From assembly GCA_002633005.1 (NCBI GenBank), contig NMRA01000590.1, positions 72,478-118,342 of the forward strand: 45,865 nucleotides of DNA, given 5' to 3'. The DNA comes from Phoronis australis (taxonomy: Eukaryota > Phoronida > Phoronidae). The translations under genes were made by a program, and so were the position numbers. Of the stretch, positions 1-12,122 are shown piece after piece. Numbering within the stretch: position 1 is the first letter of the stretch; each line of letters begins with the position of its first letter. The notes under the pieces were generated by a model. That model had not been told where the DNA came from. It saw only the letters and a program-made list of their open reading frames with translations, and searched no databases.

Positions 1-236
1 TCGGTAAGTCCAGGAATTTATTTAGTTTTCTACTAGTTATTTACTCAACTGAATGACTGGAAGTATTCAACGTATTCTCGGGTGATTATTACTATCATGA
101 AAATGATCAAATGACCGAATGCAAAATGTATCTTCGTCTTTTGAACAGAAAACTGCTTGAATCGCTTTTAATGTGTTAGGGTACATAATATTCATTCATA
201 TCGAGCGAATTCTCAATAATAGTGCATGTCACTCAC

Positions 237-500
237 TCGTTTTCGCTATGATGGGGTCGCTAACGACGTCATCGAAGTTACCTCTCTTAGTTGTAACAGT
301 TCCGAAGTATGCTGTACCAGGGACAAGTTTGGTCAATCTCAAAAAGGTCGCCACCGTGTTTAAGGAAGCAATGACAGGCCCGTTTTTGATTGTGCTATAT
401 TGAAACGTGTAATTGTGTTTCCCTCCTCTGGCCTTCGTCCACGCAAAAAAGATAGAGCGAATTGTTGTGTTCACTACCGACAACACAACTTTGTCGAGAC
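237..500 (-). CDS. FN3 domain exon (internal, phase 1-1)
   Basis: This minus-strand exon encodes one fibronectin type III domain, an extracellular beta-sandwich adhesion module. The intron ending CTTGCAG gives a phase-1 acceptor, and the donor GTGAGT follows a phase-1 junction, so the exon is 264 nt (88 codons) and symmetric. Visible FN3 features are the B-strand tryptophan in IFFAWTKA, the aromatic in NYTFQYS, and the LVPGTAYFGTVTTKRG stretch that matches the usual L-x-PGT-x-Y-x-x-x-V-x-x pattern. The reading frame stops just past the donor, as expected for an internal exon. It pairs with the similar exon at 1575-1835, and the gene continues off the left edge. FN3 arrays of this kind occur in receptor phosphatases and adhesion proteins. 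Which one this is cannot be told from two domains. Confidence 0.8.
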
Positions 501-1574
501 CTGCAAGAATTCTGAAATCTCAACTTTTGAAGTCTGAAAGAGAGACACATTATTCCTTGTTAAGAAGGTTCTTAACGATCCTAAACACTGGCATTTAATT
601 GCAAATGATACATAATATAGTTATTAGACTGGTTAATAACTTAAGTTTCTTGGATCTGGAAAAACTGTCCGTTTGTTAGTTAGTTAAGACCATGGCTGGA
701 GCACAAAACAACCCGCCGACTCAAGCCAACGCATTTTGACTCATATTGGGCAACTTGGCCAAACAATTTTAACTTACATGTACATAAATTGAGATTAATT
801 TATTACCCGCCGTTTTAAAGGGAAATTCTGGGCATTTCTCAGCTTTAAGACAATTGGTACAAGTAGGGCCAAGCTCACGGCTGTTCAGAAATAGATACCC
901 GTTGCGTAAAACCATATGACGGGCCTGACGAATTTCATTGGCAAACGTTGAATCACCTAACCTAAGACATGGATATGTATGTGATTTGATTGTTCAGCTA
1001 CTAATTGGCCCGATTTGCGTTGCAGTTTAGATTAATTTGGCAGGCTCAGAAGTCTTGCATTACTTTATTGGCACTGCCAAAATGGGTTCGTCTATTTTCG
1101 AATCAGGGAGAACACACGATCCTTTGCCTTACAATTTTTCATGCAATCTGAACACCCAATCTGTCTAGCTAACTGTTTTAAAATGTTCTTATGGACAATT
1201 TGGTTGTTATAAAATGTCGGATGTTTTCAAAATACGGGTAAATTATTTTTTATGCCAAGTTACCGTACATATATAATTTATCTGCCTCAAAACGTCGTTG
1301 TTGACATAAACAAAACCCAAAATTGGTTCCATACGGACGTGTATCCTTGAACCTGGGCCAGTCACCAGAGTTTACTTATATCCTTAAATTACTCAGATGC
1401 TTTTATTTAACTTGGATTCACTGGAGTTCAACTTGAGAAATGGCGACCACCATACCTTACTTAAGCCCAAAAATGTTCTCGAGCGGCTATGAAATTCTTT
1501 GGCGCGATAAAATCAAAATCGAAGAAAGACGCCCCCGGTATCAATTGCATCAATATGCATGTCGACATCCTTAC
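501..1574 (-). other. Intron between the two FN3 exons
   Basis: This is the phase-1 intron between the two FN3 exons. It starts on the minus strand with GTAAGG and ends with the acceptor TTGCAG. An alternative acceptor TTTCAG lies 11 nt further upstream in the intron, but it would break the phase-1 symmetry. I see no further exon or repeat in it. Confidence 0.65.
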
Positions 1575-1835
1575 TTGTCATGCCCTTGACGACTTCTTGA
1601 CTAACGGCATCATCAAACAGTTTTCTTTGCGTCACTACGTGTATAGCGTACTCCTTGGTTGGTTTGAGATTTGTACACACTCCTCGTGTTTTCGAAGATT
1701 CAACTTTGACCTCAGTGCTCCCGCAACGGAGTAAATAGTTATCTTTACGTCCTTCTGCGTGATCCCACTGAACAGTCAAGCTGTCTCCAGTTGTAAGGTT
1801 TTCGATTACCCTGATATTCTTTGCTACATCAAGGT
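1575..1835 (-). CDS. FN3 domain exon (internal, phase 1-1)
   Basis: This is a second minus-strand FN3 exon, 261 nt (87 codons). It runs from a phase-1 acceptor (TTTTTTGTTATAG) to a phase-1 donor (GTAAGG). The peptide has the FN3 tryptophan in SLTVQWDHAEG, the YLLRC strand, and LKPTKEYAIHVVT, which corresponds to the L-x-P-x-x-x-Y-x-x-x-V core. Length and phase match the exon at 237-500, which fits the classic one-domain-one-exon architecture built by exon duplication. Upstream exons encoding a signal peptide and earlier domains must lie at higher coordinates, but I could not identify any. The insertion of the Penelope-like element just upstream suggests that the next intron is repeat-filled. 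Confidence 0.8.
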
Positions 1836-2184
1836 CTATAACAAAAAATGGCAATGTTATCGAGTAAGTATCATCAAGACGTCCAATTGAATCTCCTCAC
1901 TAAACGTGAATCTGTAACTAAGCAATCAGACTTTGCCCTAAAATCAACACAAGGCAAGTAACAACGATAGCTTAGAACGACAAATGCAAGTTAGAATATG
2001 TTCACTTGAATTTTGGCTAAATAGAATGTAGTGCTTGTCTTGCATTTCATAGTGTGAACATCTAATGATAGCCTTGTAAAAATTTATCCAAATGGTGAAC
2101 ATATTTTGTTAAGTCTAAACCATGACACCAGAACCCGTTTAGCGAAGAGTCAACCGCCAAAAAGGGAACTTTTGAACATTCATT
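1836..2184. other. Intronic/intergenic sequence, no feature seen
   Basis: This AT-rich stretch lies between the FN3 exon and the first recognisable Penelope-like sequence. I see no exon, ORF or repeat that I can support. The true 5' boundary of the Penelope-like relic may lie inside it. Confidence 0.4.
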
Positions 2185-2957
2185 TGAGGTTTTGGAGTTT
2201 GGGTCAGATGTGTCTGTCAGTAATTAGCCTGATGTTACTGCCCCGTTTACTAGTATTCCTCCTCTAGATGCTCTGTCCATTGCTAAACCTCGATTTGAGG
2301 TGTTCCCTGTCAGTTGCTCAAGTCTGTGTTATTTTGTCGTTATGCTTGAACGCTACTTATTTTGTGTTTAAACTGTTGCATTACATTCAACAGCATAGAT
2401 GTGCTATGGACTCGCCCGTATCTCCCATAGTAGCAAACCTGTATATGGAGGTCTGCGAACACCTCATTCGTAGTCAATATCCTGGCCACACCCCTAGATT
2501 GTGGTTGAGATAGGTTGACGACACGTTTGTTATTATTCGCAAGAATGATCTATCTGCTTTCTTCAAGTTCATTAATGAGTTTGACCCTAACATCAAATTT
2601 ACCCAGGAACACTGTAAAGATGGCAAGCTGCCTTTTCTTGACTGTTTAGTCTCCATTAAACAGAACAGATCATTTGACACAAAGGTTTACCGCAAGAATA
2701 CTCAAACTGACCACTATCTTCAATTTGACTTGAACCATCCTCTCATCCACAAGCTGGGTCTGATTCGCTCTTTTAACCACAGAGCTAACACTATCATTTG
2801 TGACCTTTTGAAAATTTCTGAGGAACTGAACTACACTAAAGGTGCTCTTGCCATATGCGGTTATAAACGTTGGTCGTTCACCAAAGCGGAAAGATCAGAG
2901 AGGAGTAAAGTAAACACTCAGACAACCCCTACTGTTAGTTCTCCTACTCGTGTAGTT
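2185..2957 (+). mobile_element. Penelope-like element, left part: reverse transcriptase relic
   Basis: Translation shows the core of a Penelope-like reverse transcriptase. In order: the DVTAPFTSIP region (about 2230), YFVFK at about 2360 followed by DSPVSPIVANLYME, a catalytic block reading R-stop-VDDTFV, the FLDCLV region, VYRKNTQTDHY, and NHPLIHKLG. In intact relatives the catalytic block reads RYVDD; here the tyrosine codon is TAG (2511-2513), so the enzyme is dead. Frame changes near 2300-2350 add to the decay. The reading resumes at 5706 after a nested LINE. Penelope-like elements encode a telomerase-related RT fused to a GIY-YIG nuclease, and both parts are present here. The 5' end is truncated or too diverged to place exactly. 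Confidence 0.85.
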
Positions 2958-2969
2958 ATTCCTTACGTC
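2958..2969. repeat. Target site duplication (left copy)
   Basis: The 12-bp ATTCCTTACGTC here is repeated exactly at 5694-5705. It is Penelope coding sequence (IPYV) duplicated on insertion of the LINE between the two copies. Confidence 0.92.
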
Positions 2970-5693
2970 TGGAATTACAACCTCATTGACATGGACAAAC
3001 TGCGCTCTGATAAACCACATTCAACTGGACTGAAATACTTAACAAAAGTGACATAAATGACGCAGTCTCAATATTCACACAGTCACTCTTCAACATATTA
3101 GATAATAATATCCCATCAACCATGAAAACAATAAAAAACAAGAACAAACCGTGGTTTAACAATAACATTAAGTCTGAAATAAATAAAAGAAATAAACTGT
3201 ACAGATCGTTCAGAAGATCAAATAACCCATGCACGTTCAAGAGCTACAAAGAACAGTGCAAGAGTGTGGAAGAACTAATTAAAAAGACAAAACAAGACTA
3301 CAAGATGAAAGTTATCTCCAATATCAAAAATGTCTCCAAAAATTCTAAGGAATATTGGGATATAGTAAACAAAATTCGAGGACAGGTAAAGCAATCATCA
3401 TACCCCACCATCCACTCAAAAGAATCCAACTCTCAGGCGTCATCCAAAGCCGATAAAATTATCTTGTTTCTAGACTACTTCACTGCCAAGAGTCACATTG
3501 CACCAACAATAAACTATCCAGAAGTCCCAAACAGAACATTAGAACACCTCTCTTACATACAAGCCCAACCATCTGAAGTCAGGAAACTACTAGAAAACAT
3601 TGACGAAAACAAAAACGACGGTAACAATCTCATAACCAATAAAATGACCAAGATAATAGCAAGAGAGCTTGCACTTCCTCTGACAACATTATTCAACAAA
3701 ATACTACAATCTGGAAAATTTCCTTCGAACTGGAAGCTTGGCGTTATGATACCAATACACAAAAAGAATTCCAAAACAGACATCGCCAACTATCGCCCCA
3801 TAACTCTACTAAACACATTATCCAAAATTTTAGAAAAAATCATTTCTCAGCACATGTTTGACCACCTCTCTTCACAAAACCTCATCAATCGTCGCCAATT
3901 TGGATTGATGCCTGGTAACAGCACTGTGTCGCAACTTACAGAAATTGTACACGACATCCACCTCCAGTTTGAGCAAAGGGTACAACGTTAGATCCGTATT
4001 CTTAGACATTGCGTCAGCTTTTGATGTCGTTCCCCATGACCTGCTTCTACATAAATTACAATCTTACGGTTTCTCAGGCACTCTCCTCTTACTTTTAAAA
4101 TCATATCTGGAAAATCGAACTTACAAAGTCCGAATTGAGGGTGTCTTATCACCTTCATCAACGCCAGGTTTCGTAAATGCTGGAGTACCACAGGGTAGCG
4201 TACTAGGCCCCTTACTCTTTTTTCTGTACATCAATGATCTTCCAGAAACGATAAGCTCTAAAACATCCTTATATGCTGATGACACTGCAATTTTCCACCC
4301 ATTCTCAAAAGAGCATCCCCATGACTCCTTACAATTGCAAACTGACCTAAACAAACTTTATGACTGGTCTCACAAATGGAAGAATTTAAACCTGAAAATG
4401 TGTTGATGTTATATTTTCTAAGTCTAATAATACTCATTTCCAAACAAATCCAACACTGGAATTATCACTCAATGGGGAAGTTATCCCCAATAAGCTCACG
4501 CACAGACATCTTGGCTTGCTACTCGACCATAAGCTTACATTTACTCCTCATTGTCGCGAACTCGTTCAAAAAGTACAAAAATTGATTAATCCAATTAGAA
4601 TTATCTCTCGTCATCTCAACTCCATGCATCTTGAAACCCTGTTCAAGTCTTTTGTACTTCCACATCTAGATTACTGTGACATAATTTACTAATCTGCAAA
4701 CGCTGGCATACTTCTTCAATTAGAAAGACTACAATACCAAGCAGCTTTATCCATAACCGGGGCATACAAAGGCTCCAACACAATCAAGGTTCTAAATAGT
4801 CTTCACTGGAGCAAACTAGCAAGCCGTCGTAAACTCCACCTGTCCATGTATGCATTCAAAGTCTTAACCAACATAAACAATTACTCAAACATAATCCTCT
4901 TTGACTCCGACAAAAGACCAAGCACGAGACCACGACTCCGGCAAAGCAATATGTATACTATTCCAGCCTCCATCAGCCAAGCCTTCAGAAGATCAACGAT
5001 GTTAACTTGTATTGACAACTGGAATTCCTTACCATTCAAAATAAAAGAAAGCACTTCAATCGTCACTCTCAAAAATAACTTTAAAATGCATACCACTACT
5101 CCAGTCCCATTGACATCATTCCAATTTCCCCGCAACCATGAAATAACCCTATACATATCAAGATGTGGTCTATTCCTAAACAACGAGAAATTAAGACATA
5201 ATTTTAATAATATTTCGACTCTGTGTTCCTGTGGAGATACCCAGACATATCCTCATGTTTTCTTTGCTTGTGAGGTATGCAAGGAGGAGAGGATACAGCT
5301 CTTCCAGGCACTTGAAAAATACCCCAATGTTAATAAAAAAGTATTCTGAAATTCCGCAATTGTACAACAAAATTAATTTCTTTCTGTATGGATGTCAAGA
5401 ACTTAACTCAAACGAACATAAGGTTTTATTTGAAATAGTATCAGAATTTCTATATAACATTAAATCTCTTTGTGTGAGTGGATAGAATTTTATACATCTG
5501 TATGAAAATGAATTATTTTCATTCGTTGTCATATATCATTGTATTCTAACATCAGTTTTTTATTTATGTATTCGCATATAATCATTGTATATAGACTTCT
5601 TTGTATTTTTTACCCAGATCTAATGTCTCTTGGCGGTTTCTGGGTTATGTATATTCATTGTATTCTGAAGATTTCGTAATAAACTTTAAAAAA
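2970..5693 (+). mobile_element. 5'-truncated non-LTR retrotransposon (jockey/CR1-like) nested in Penelope
   Basis: The boundaries are fixed by the exact 12-bp duplication on either side, giving a 2,724-bp insert. It begins inside a coding region (WNYNLIDMDKL) and has no recognisable endonuclease domain, so it is a typical 5'-truncated copy from target-primed reverse transcription. It contains the reverse transcriptase, a C-terminal segment with a Cys/His cluster (CSCGDT..HVFFAC), a stop at about 5483, a roughly 200-bp 3' UTR with AATAAA near 5678, and an A-rich end. The family assignment rests on the RT motifs and the lack of an RNase H. CR1, jockey and related clades cannot be separated by eye. 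Confidence 0.9.
3122..5485 (+). pseudogene. Non-LTR reverse transcriptase ORF, broken
   Basis: RT blocks appear in order: WNYNLID-linker and basic region (3122-3400), GVMIPIHKKN, NYRPITLLNTLSKILEK and QFGLMPGNST (about 3740-3930), then after a frameshift near 3980 FLDIASAFD, GVPQGSVLGPLLFFLYINDLP and the catalytic YADD at 4272-4283. A second frameshift and stop lie near 4404. The thumb region (HRHLGLLLDHKL) follows in a new frame, with a stop codon at 4690-4692. The C-terminal region runs on to a third frameshift at about 5340, and the product ends at 5483-5485. With three frameshifts and an in-frame stop it cannot encode a working enzyme. The catalytic aspartates themselves are retained, so decay is moderate rather than ancient. 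Confidence 0.9.
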
Positions 5694-5705
5694 ATTCCTT
5701 ACGTC
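5694..5705. repeat. Target site duplication (right copy)
   Basis: Second exact copy of ATTCCTTACGTC (first at 2958-2969). It marks the 3' end of the nested LINE and the point where Penelope coding sequence resumes. Confidence 0.92.
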
Positions 5706-6260
5706 CAGGGCCAGTCTAACCGCCTCAAGAGGACATTAAAATAGTTTGTCATTTCTATTATCCACAAACCATTTGATTCTCTCCGCAGTCAACTGGTTAA
5801 TGTCAAGGACAAGACCCCCAAGGTTAATAGATCATGTGTTGTCTATGGTGTCAGGTGTAAGAATCCCCAGTGCTCAGACTGTTACATTGGTGAAACGAAA
5901 CAGTCCATTAAAATGCGTGTGTCACAACATCGTCGTCCTAGTTACAGGGACATAATTTCAACGCGGATGATGTTGCTATCTTAGAGTGTGGGGAGACTGG
6001 TTCAAAAGGGGTGTAAAGGAAGCTCTTCATGAGCGCATTGAGAGTCCTTCTTTAAATAAAAGAGGTGGTTTACGATTCGTTTGTCACACGTGTGGGATGG
6101 TGTACTGACGTCAATGACACGCCGTTTAGCCAAAACGCCACCAATTGGCCAGAATAACGATAACGTCACAAGCCAAGCTAAAGTTCGTGAGATGCGGACG
6201 CAAAGTCGCTATTTTTGTAAGTTTTTAATCCAGTATTCGACTCAATCTTGATCTACACTA
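5706..6260 (+). mobile_element. Penelope-like element, right part: GIY-YIG endonuclease relic
   Basis: The reading continues from the left half after the LINE (QGQSNRLKRTLK). A GIY-YIG type nuclease core follows: VVYGVRCKN, the DCYIGETKQSIKMRVSQH block at about 5875-5925, then a degraded middle and SLNKRGGLRF near 6050. In another frame the C-terminus reads LTSMTRRLAK and continues to a stop at about 6249. The cysteines before YIGET match the CCHH linker type found in Penelope-like elements. Multiple frameshifts show that it is dead. The sequence just after the stop probably still belongs to the element, but I cannot set a 3' end. Confidence 0.8.
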
Positions 6261-8767
6261 GTGGACTGAGTTCAGACTCTGAGCGAAATGTTTTGGCTTA
6301 CTAACCGTTACAATCCGGTCTCGTCAATGTTACAAAATGTCTTATGGTTCCAACTGGTGACAATGAAAGACAATTTAAAGTTTATCATATAATTGATGAA
6401 CAACAACATTGTTAAACCCCACGACCGGACCAAACAGGCTGGTTCTGGGGCTCTTTGGGTGCAGGAGGTTAGTAAACAGTGTTGTAGTGGTAAAATAAGA
6501 GCCCACCGTACCACCTTCATGCTATGAACATTCCCACTAAATAAGATTGGTTCTAACCCCAGTGGTTAAGGTAAACGGTTGGGTATGGAAAATTGAACTA
6601 GACCGTATTTATCCACCTTAACCGAGTTGCGCTCGGCTCACGATCAAATGGATTCCGCCAAGCTGCTCTAGTCATCGAGTCACAAGCGAGGATAATTGGC
6701 TTCGCTCATGCGGATATGATCAGCTGATTACAATCTACCTAGCAGACTGTACTTTTTATGGAGAGAGTTTTACGTAGTTTTTACTGTAATATTTGAAAAG
6801 AGGAGCGAAAGCAAATATGAGTACAACTTTGAATTTTTCAAATCGGCCCAGGATAAGAGATTTTGCAACACAGCAACACTCACGATTACTTTCATTCGGC
6901 GCGCACTAATACAAAAATATAGGACCCAAGTTATTTAGATTTTGGAACACATGCATTGCAATATTCAAAATACGTTTATTATGAATCTTACAAGCTGTAA
7001 AACGACGTTGTTAATTTCATTGTGTTCATTCATTGTCATCCGTCAAATCGGCAATTTCCGAGATGTGATCTGCGGCGTGCGCGTATGTGTACAAAACACG
7101 TGATTGTTATGTTCCTGAAGTACGAAAATTAAGAAGGCTTTAACATGCCGTTATTATTGACAGGGACACGATAAAACGAATTTGGATTTTGACTATAGTC
7201 TTGATACAGCGATCTGACTGACCACTGCGTCAGTGTCTCCGTTAGACCCAGAAATTTCACACAGCCCGGGTAGTTCATTTCGTCCCCAACATGTAGATCG
7301 AGCCTTGGACTATTAATACTCCACGGCAGAGCTAACGACAGTCGGCCTGTGCACACAAAATCTGTGAGTTAACCAGCACTCACCTTGCACGTTACAGCCG
7401 TTTAAGTGAAAAACAATCTAGTAAACGCCATTTTCTTGCATAATCCTCCGCCTTTTGTAACAAAAAAGTCTATCGTCGATGACCCGCACACGCACGCTCA
7501 CTCACTCTCATACACAGACGACCTTCAAAACAAACGTCACGTGACAACAACATGTGTGTTCATCCAGAGATTTTTCTCTTGTTGTGGAGTACGATGTAGC
7601 GCACATTTGGACTTAATCGCAATTAATCTGGACTCCACATGAACTTTAAAAATTGTAAAACATCAGGAAGATTTCAGGTAATTTGTTGAGTCGAAACTAT
7701 ATTTTTATTCAAGAGTACAAGTTTTCCTATTGACGATCGCGATTCAGCGACGCATCAGTCGGCAAGTTTTCGCCCTGTGATGAGCACAATTTTTTAAAAA
7801 ATTATCGTAATTTAACAACGGGAGTTGATAGCAATGCACCACAGTTTTGTAGAAAGGCTGTCATAGGCTACAAATACGTCACAGAGCGTAAGTTTGATGA
7901 ATCCTAGCTTCCGATTTTACCTGTTTGGGAAACCGGGTTTCAACTGCCGTAGGCTCACTACAATAAGCGTCCCCTCCCCGTAAAATGAATTTTTCTAAGC
8001 GTTTGTTTGAGCCAATACAGCATACAGCTTTCCACCAAGGCTAGGTGATGCAAGACATTATTCTTTGTTGCATTATAGTAACTGGTCTTGGCTAATTGTC
8101 ATTTTATGGCCTGGTCATCCATTCAGCCAAAAGTAGTTCCAGAGGTGGCTTATCAGCCAATTATTCACGCATGCTGACTCACAATAGAAGCCTGATAAGA
8201 GTGAAGGTAGATAAATGCGGTGTTCCTACAGTTTCTTGTTTTAGTGGATGTGTTCACGACATGTTGAGCATTGAAAGTAACTTACGGTGCGTAGGCACTC
8301 CGTTCAAATGCCAAAAGATGGTTGGCTGCGCCCACGTGCGCCTACGCCCCACTAAAGCACTGTTAGTAAAGCAATCTTTTCCACTAGGACATTTTTGAAA
8401 ATTTCAGCTTTTCTGCGACTGTTGTGTCAAAGACTAACGCAAATTTACAACCGAAACAACAAATGTCCATTAGAGTTGGCCCGAAGTTTATGCGTGCTTT
8501 ATGTTTATTGAATAACTTGCTCTTGATCGGCTTTGGAAAGAAGGTGGTGTTTTGAGTAACTGTTCAGTTCTGCTGTGTCTGTTGAGCCCTCTGTCGATCT
8601 AAACTGTCCATTTGTTCTTTATCTCCAACTACATTGTGAGATTAACATGAACAATATCTCTTGCAACAGCTCTCACTTTATTTCCGTGGAGTAGAAAACT
8701 TTACGGGCTGTTGGATTTTGAATACTGGCAAAGAAGACATTTGGTTTTTCCCTGATAAACAGTAACC
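6261..8767. other. No supported gene; intergenic or intronic
   Basis: I see nothing here that I can assign. A minus-strand ORF at 7129-7356 has no family resemblance and a normal stop. Near 7390 on the minus strand a GTGAGT donor-like site and a CACAG acceptor-like site lie only about 22 nt apart, too close for an intron. A short hairpin (CCGAGTTGCGCTCGG) lies near 6620-6640. Confidence 0.4.
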
Positions 8768-8830
8768 ATGGCGGAGCCGTTAAACAGACACAACATTCAA
8801 TGGTTTGAAAGCAAGTTGGAACATCTTCGG
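8768..8830 (+). CDS. Candidate first coding exon (21 codons)
   Basis: An ATG in a strong context (AACCATGG) opens a 21-codon frame, MAEPLNRHNIQWFESKLEHL, then an arginine codon. It meets a consensus donor GTAAGT in phase 0 at 8831. Good start context plus a perfect donor is what a short first exon looks like, but I found no downstream exon and no family match. The sequence just after it contains a short repeated GTTCCAACATGCTCCAAC-like word, so a repeat-derived origin is possible. Confidence 0.2.
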
Positions 8831-11800
8831 GTAAGTTGGAGCAGGTTCCAACATGCTCCAACTGTCTTGTTCCAATTTGTTCATTTTGAGTAGTTTATAA
8901 AACGTGAATCTCGCACAATTTGCAAGACTGCAACGGATAAAACCGCCCACGGCTTATTGCGAGGATACATCAGCTAGCGTTTACTTTAACAAACTGAGTT
9001 CAGATTATGGGCTTTCATTAGGGGTTACATGAGAAAAAGTTTAAGTCAAAAGCATGGGAAACTGTCTCAAAATTTGTGATGTGATAGCTGTAGGACCAAA
9101 CTCTATTCTCTAAGTAAGACAATCGTGTGCTTAATTATTACATAATGCCATGTCCTGATATGAGCAACATTCGACGGGAAATCTGGTTAGCACGAACAAT
9201 GTATTGAACAACTTACGGTCGTTCCAACCAACCCTGCTTTCCCCAACTAACGCCCAAAGTCTTAAAATGGGATGATCTTTTAGGGTGTGTCCATTTCCCG
9301 TACTCTTTAAACATTGTTTTGATGAAATTTCCCCTCTGTTTGAGCTGCTGGAACAGCTACACTGTATGACAATACGGAGTAATGGAAACAGAATCAAAGA
9401 CTTTTAGCACCGCACGAGGAACAAGAAATGACTGTGTTGCCAGTTTTACTTCACCTGATCCTTTTAATGAGCCTACCTGCATTTGGGATGCAAAACACAC
9501 TGAAAAACAGCCGAATACATATCTGTAAAATAAGTATGAACATATTCCTATTGATGACACTATCATCGCCATCAGCGTTTGACAGTGTTTTATGTGATTT
9601 TCCTTGCAACTCGTGCCCTCACCGCACGTTTAGCGTGGAAATAAAATACGATTAGCTAGAAGTTTTTAGCATGAATATTTACGACGAGCTAAACACATGT
9701 AAAACGTTTCATCGGAATGAAAGTGCCAATTGTCGCATGAAGTTTTATTATCCTCGTGTATTTGCGTGATGGAACATCATTCCGCACGTGTGCGTGAACT
9801 TTATTGCGGCTAAATTGCTTTAATTTGCATGCAAGTTTTTTAAAAATATTCTCTTGAAAGCAAACTTGAAATGTTTTAGTCCTTAGAGTTCCCTAGACAT
9901 CAAACCCAAATTACTAGGTTTAGCTTGGACGTTTGACTATCAGTTGATTTCATGAATGTGGTTAAAAAAACAGTTTTAATCTTAAACCACGGCCCGTTCT
10001 CCAATCTCCGTACTCAGACTCGACTGAGACTCAAAGTCACACTTCATACTCAACTCGAATACAGTCTCGACTTTGGTTTATTCAATGTCATAGGGCTATT
10101 CGAAAAATCTTAACTCAAAAGTTCGAGGATGTACTCACTTTTCGAGTATACCGGAAGTGAAGTGTATCTCATCTATATTTCGAGTACGATTTTGAGTAAA
10201 AATTCCGAGTATTTGCTACAAATTTAAGTTTCGTTTGACAGTGTGCTTGAAATCGTACTCGAAACTAAATATGACGGATGTGAGACACAGACAAATTATT
10301 CAACGAGAGAGAGAAGAAAATATAGAAAGACGCATCAAATCCTTAGGAAAATTTAAGTCCTCATACCATATTTCAGGGATTCTGTTTCAGTCCAGAGACA
10401 ATAGTTTTTATTTCAAATCTTCTTCATCTTAACCCTCCGTATCACTACACTTCATTGCCGCCAATTTGTAAAGACGTTCTTACTCTACAATTGACCTATC
10501 GCCAGGATTATGACAGAAGGCTTAATTGACCAATCAGAACGCAGCATTCTTGACACACCTTCGTCTGCGTTTCCAAGCCGCCATTTTACCCGACAAACCA
10601 CACGTAGTCGAGTAAAACGTACTTTAGCCTATAGCTCAAGAAATGGTGCGCGAAGAATAGTGAAGCGGTGTTGATATGGCGTGTGTTATCCCGACAGCCG
10701 TTATGCTGCTCCAGAATAATATTCCGTCATTTTTGGCATGTCCTAACTCCTAAGCCGAAAAGTGATGTCGGAAGGCGTAAACTACATGTACTTTACGGCC
10801 ACACGAGCTGAGCTTAGCAATGTTGTTTGATTACTCAGAGGCTATAATAAACACAAATATATTAGTTCCAAGATACGCACTTTTAAGCTTGGTGCAGGGC
10901 TATTTTATATTTTCTCTCCGGAGTTCCCTACGTCTGGCCGCCTTCGTCTGCCGGGATCTCAGCACTATATCGTTAGTTGATTTCAAGGACATTCTAATTA
11001 TATTTATTTATTCATTTATTTTGACCTAATGGACATCATTTTGTTTCGTATCAGAGGTACATTTTTGTTATTCATAAACCCGTAAGCTGGCGTTCAACTG
11101 AACTTCTCTCCTGTCCAAAATTCATTTTCGATCGGCACAGAGAGGGGGACTGGATTACTGAACTCAAAGCCTAGTTCGAGCTGTTGTCACAAGAAATAAA
11201 CAATTGAATTACTTTTTGATATGGACCTCTAGTATACACTATATCTGTAGAGTTAGAGAGAGCTCATTTTGAAGTTGTTCAAACATGATTATTTCGATTT
11301 ATGAAGCTATTTTTGCAACAACCACACCAGACTTGTAATCTTTTGTAACCATACCACAGCTTAGTGATCATACTACGATCAAAATTAAATGAAAGCTACA
11401 TTTATGCAATGAAACTTCAAAAAAATGCGAAGTTCATCAGAAGGTAGGCCCAACTTAAATGTCTTCATGGAATGGACAATTCCAGGCATTAATTTGACTT
11501 AAACACAGCCCTAGACCTACCGGAGCTAACTGTTTGCCTATGACGAGGTGAATGTGTACCTGAGCCATGAAACTGAGTTTTTTTAATCAAAATATTTCGT
11601 AATAAGATTAGAAAAGCGTAAACAGTGCTATTGAGTCGACCTAGTCAGAGTCAATAGTACATGACGTGTGTCGTCTGTAAGCTTCTTTACTCCAGGAGTC
11701 ACACCAGTTGTGACCTACTTTTACTTTTGCGAAATTTAACAGACGACAGAATAAATATATCGGTGAATCTTTACTGATTTTGTTCGAAAGATCCTGAAAT

Positions 11801-11929
11801 CTATAGAATCGTACAGATAATTCGATTTTACGGTACATACCCAGCTTAACATGAACATATCCTCTCAGTGGTCTTAGCATTTGTCAGGAAGGTGAATACC
11901 GAGGGGTTCTTCGGATTTTCGCTGGCTCC
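8831..11929. other. No supported gene; one small repeat-like patch
   Basis: No exon can be supported. Between about 10000 and 10260 the words CGAGTA, TCGAGT and ACTCGA recur on both strands, suggesting an old, decayed inverted-repeat element. A 53-codon ORF starting MTDVRHRQIIQREREENIER (from 10271) has a charged, helix-like sequence but no recognised family. The minus-strand ORF at 11641-11880 is likewise unassigned. Confidence 0.35.
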
Positions 11930-12102
11930 TCAAACACTTATTTTTTCATCGTCACCTTTACAAATTCCCATATCATAAACGTACGATTCTCTGTTGAAAA
12001 GCATCGCCTGTTGTCTCTGTCGAAGCGTTTTCAAATAGTGCAAAAAACACTCATCGATTCCACCAGGAACATCGTTTAGCGACCGTGTATTTGCCTCTGA
12101 CA
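11930..12102 (-). CDS. Candidate small ORF next to a promoter-like element
   Basis: A minus-strand ORF begins MSEANTRSLNDVPGGIDECF and gives 57 residues before a stop. I do not recognise it. The composition looks protein-like (mixed charged and aromatic, no low complexity), and its ATG lies only about 20 nt from a TCACGTGAC E-box and a GGGGCGG GC-box. A possible donor GTACGT lies inside it, so the ORF may be a first exon whose tail is intronic. No downstream exon was identified. It could also be chance. Confidence 0.2.
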
Positions 12103-12122
12103 TCGTGTTGGTTTGTCGGGTA

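Noticed and set aside
1-10. GTAAGT donor at the very start on the plus strand
   Set aside because: No exon sequence is visible before it and the neighbouring real exons are on the other strand.
7370-7400. Very short intron on the minus strand (GTGAGT...CACAG)
   Set aside because: Only about 22 nt separate the sites, too short to be spliced.
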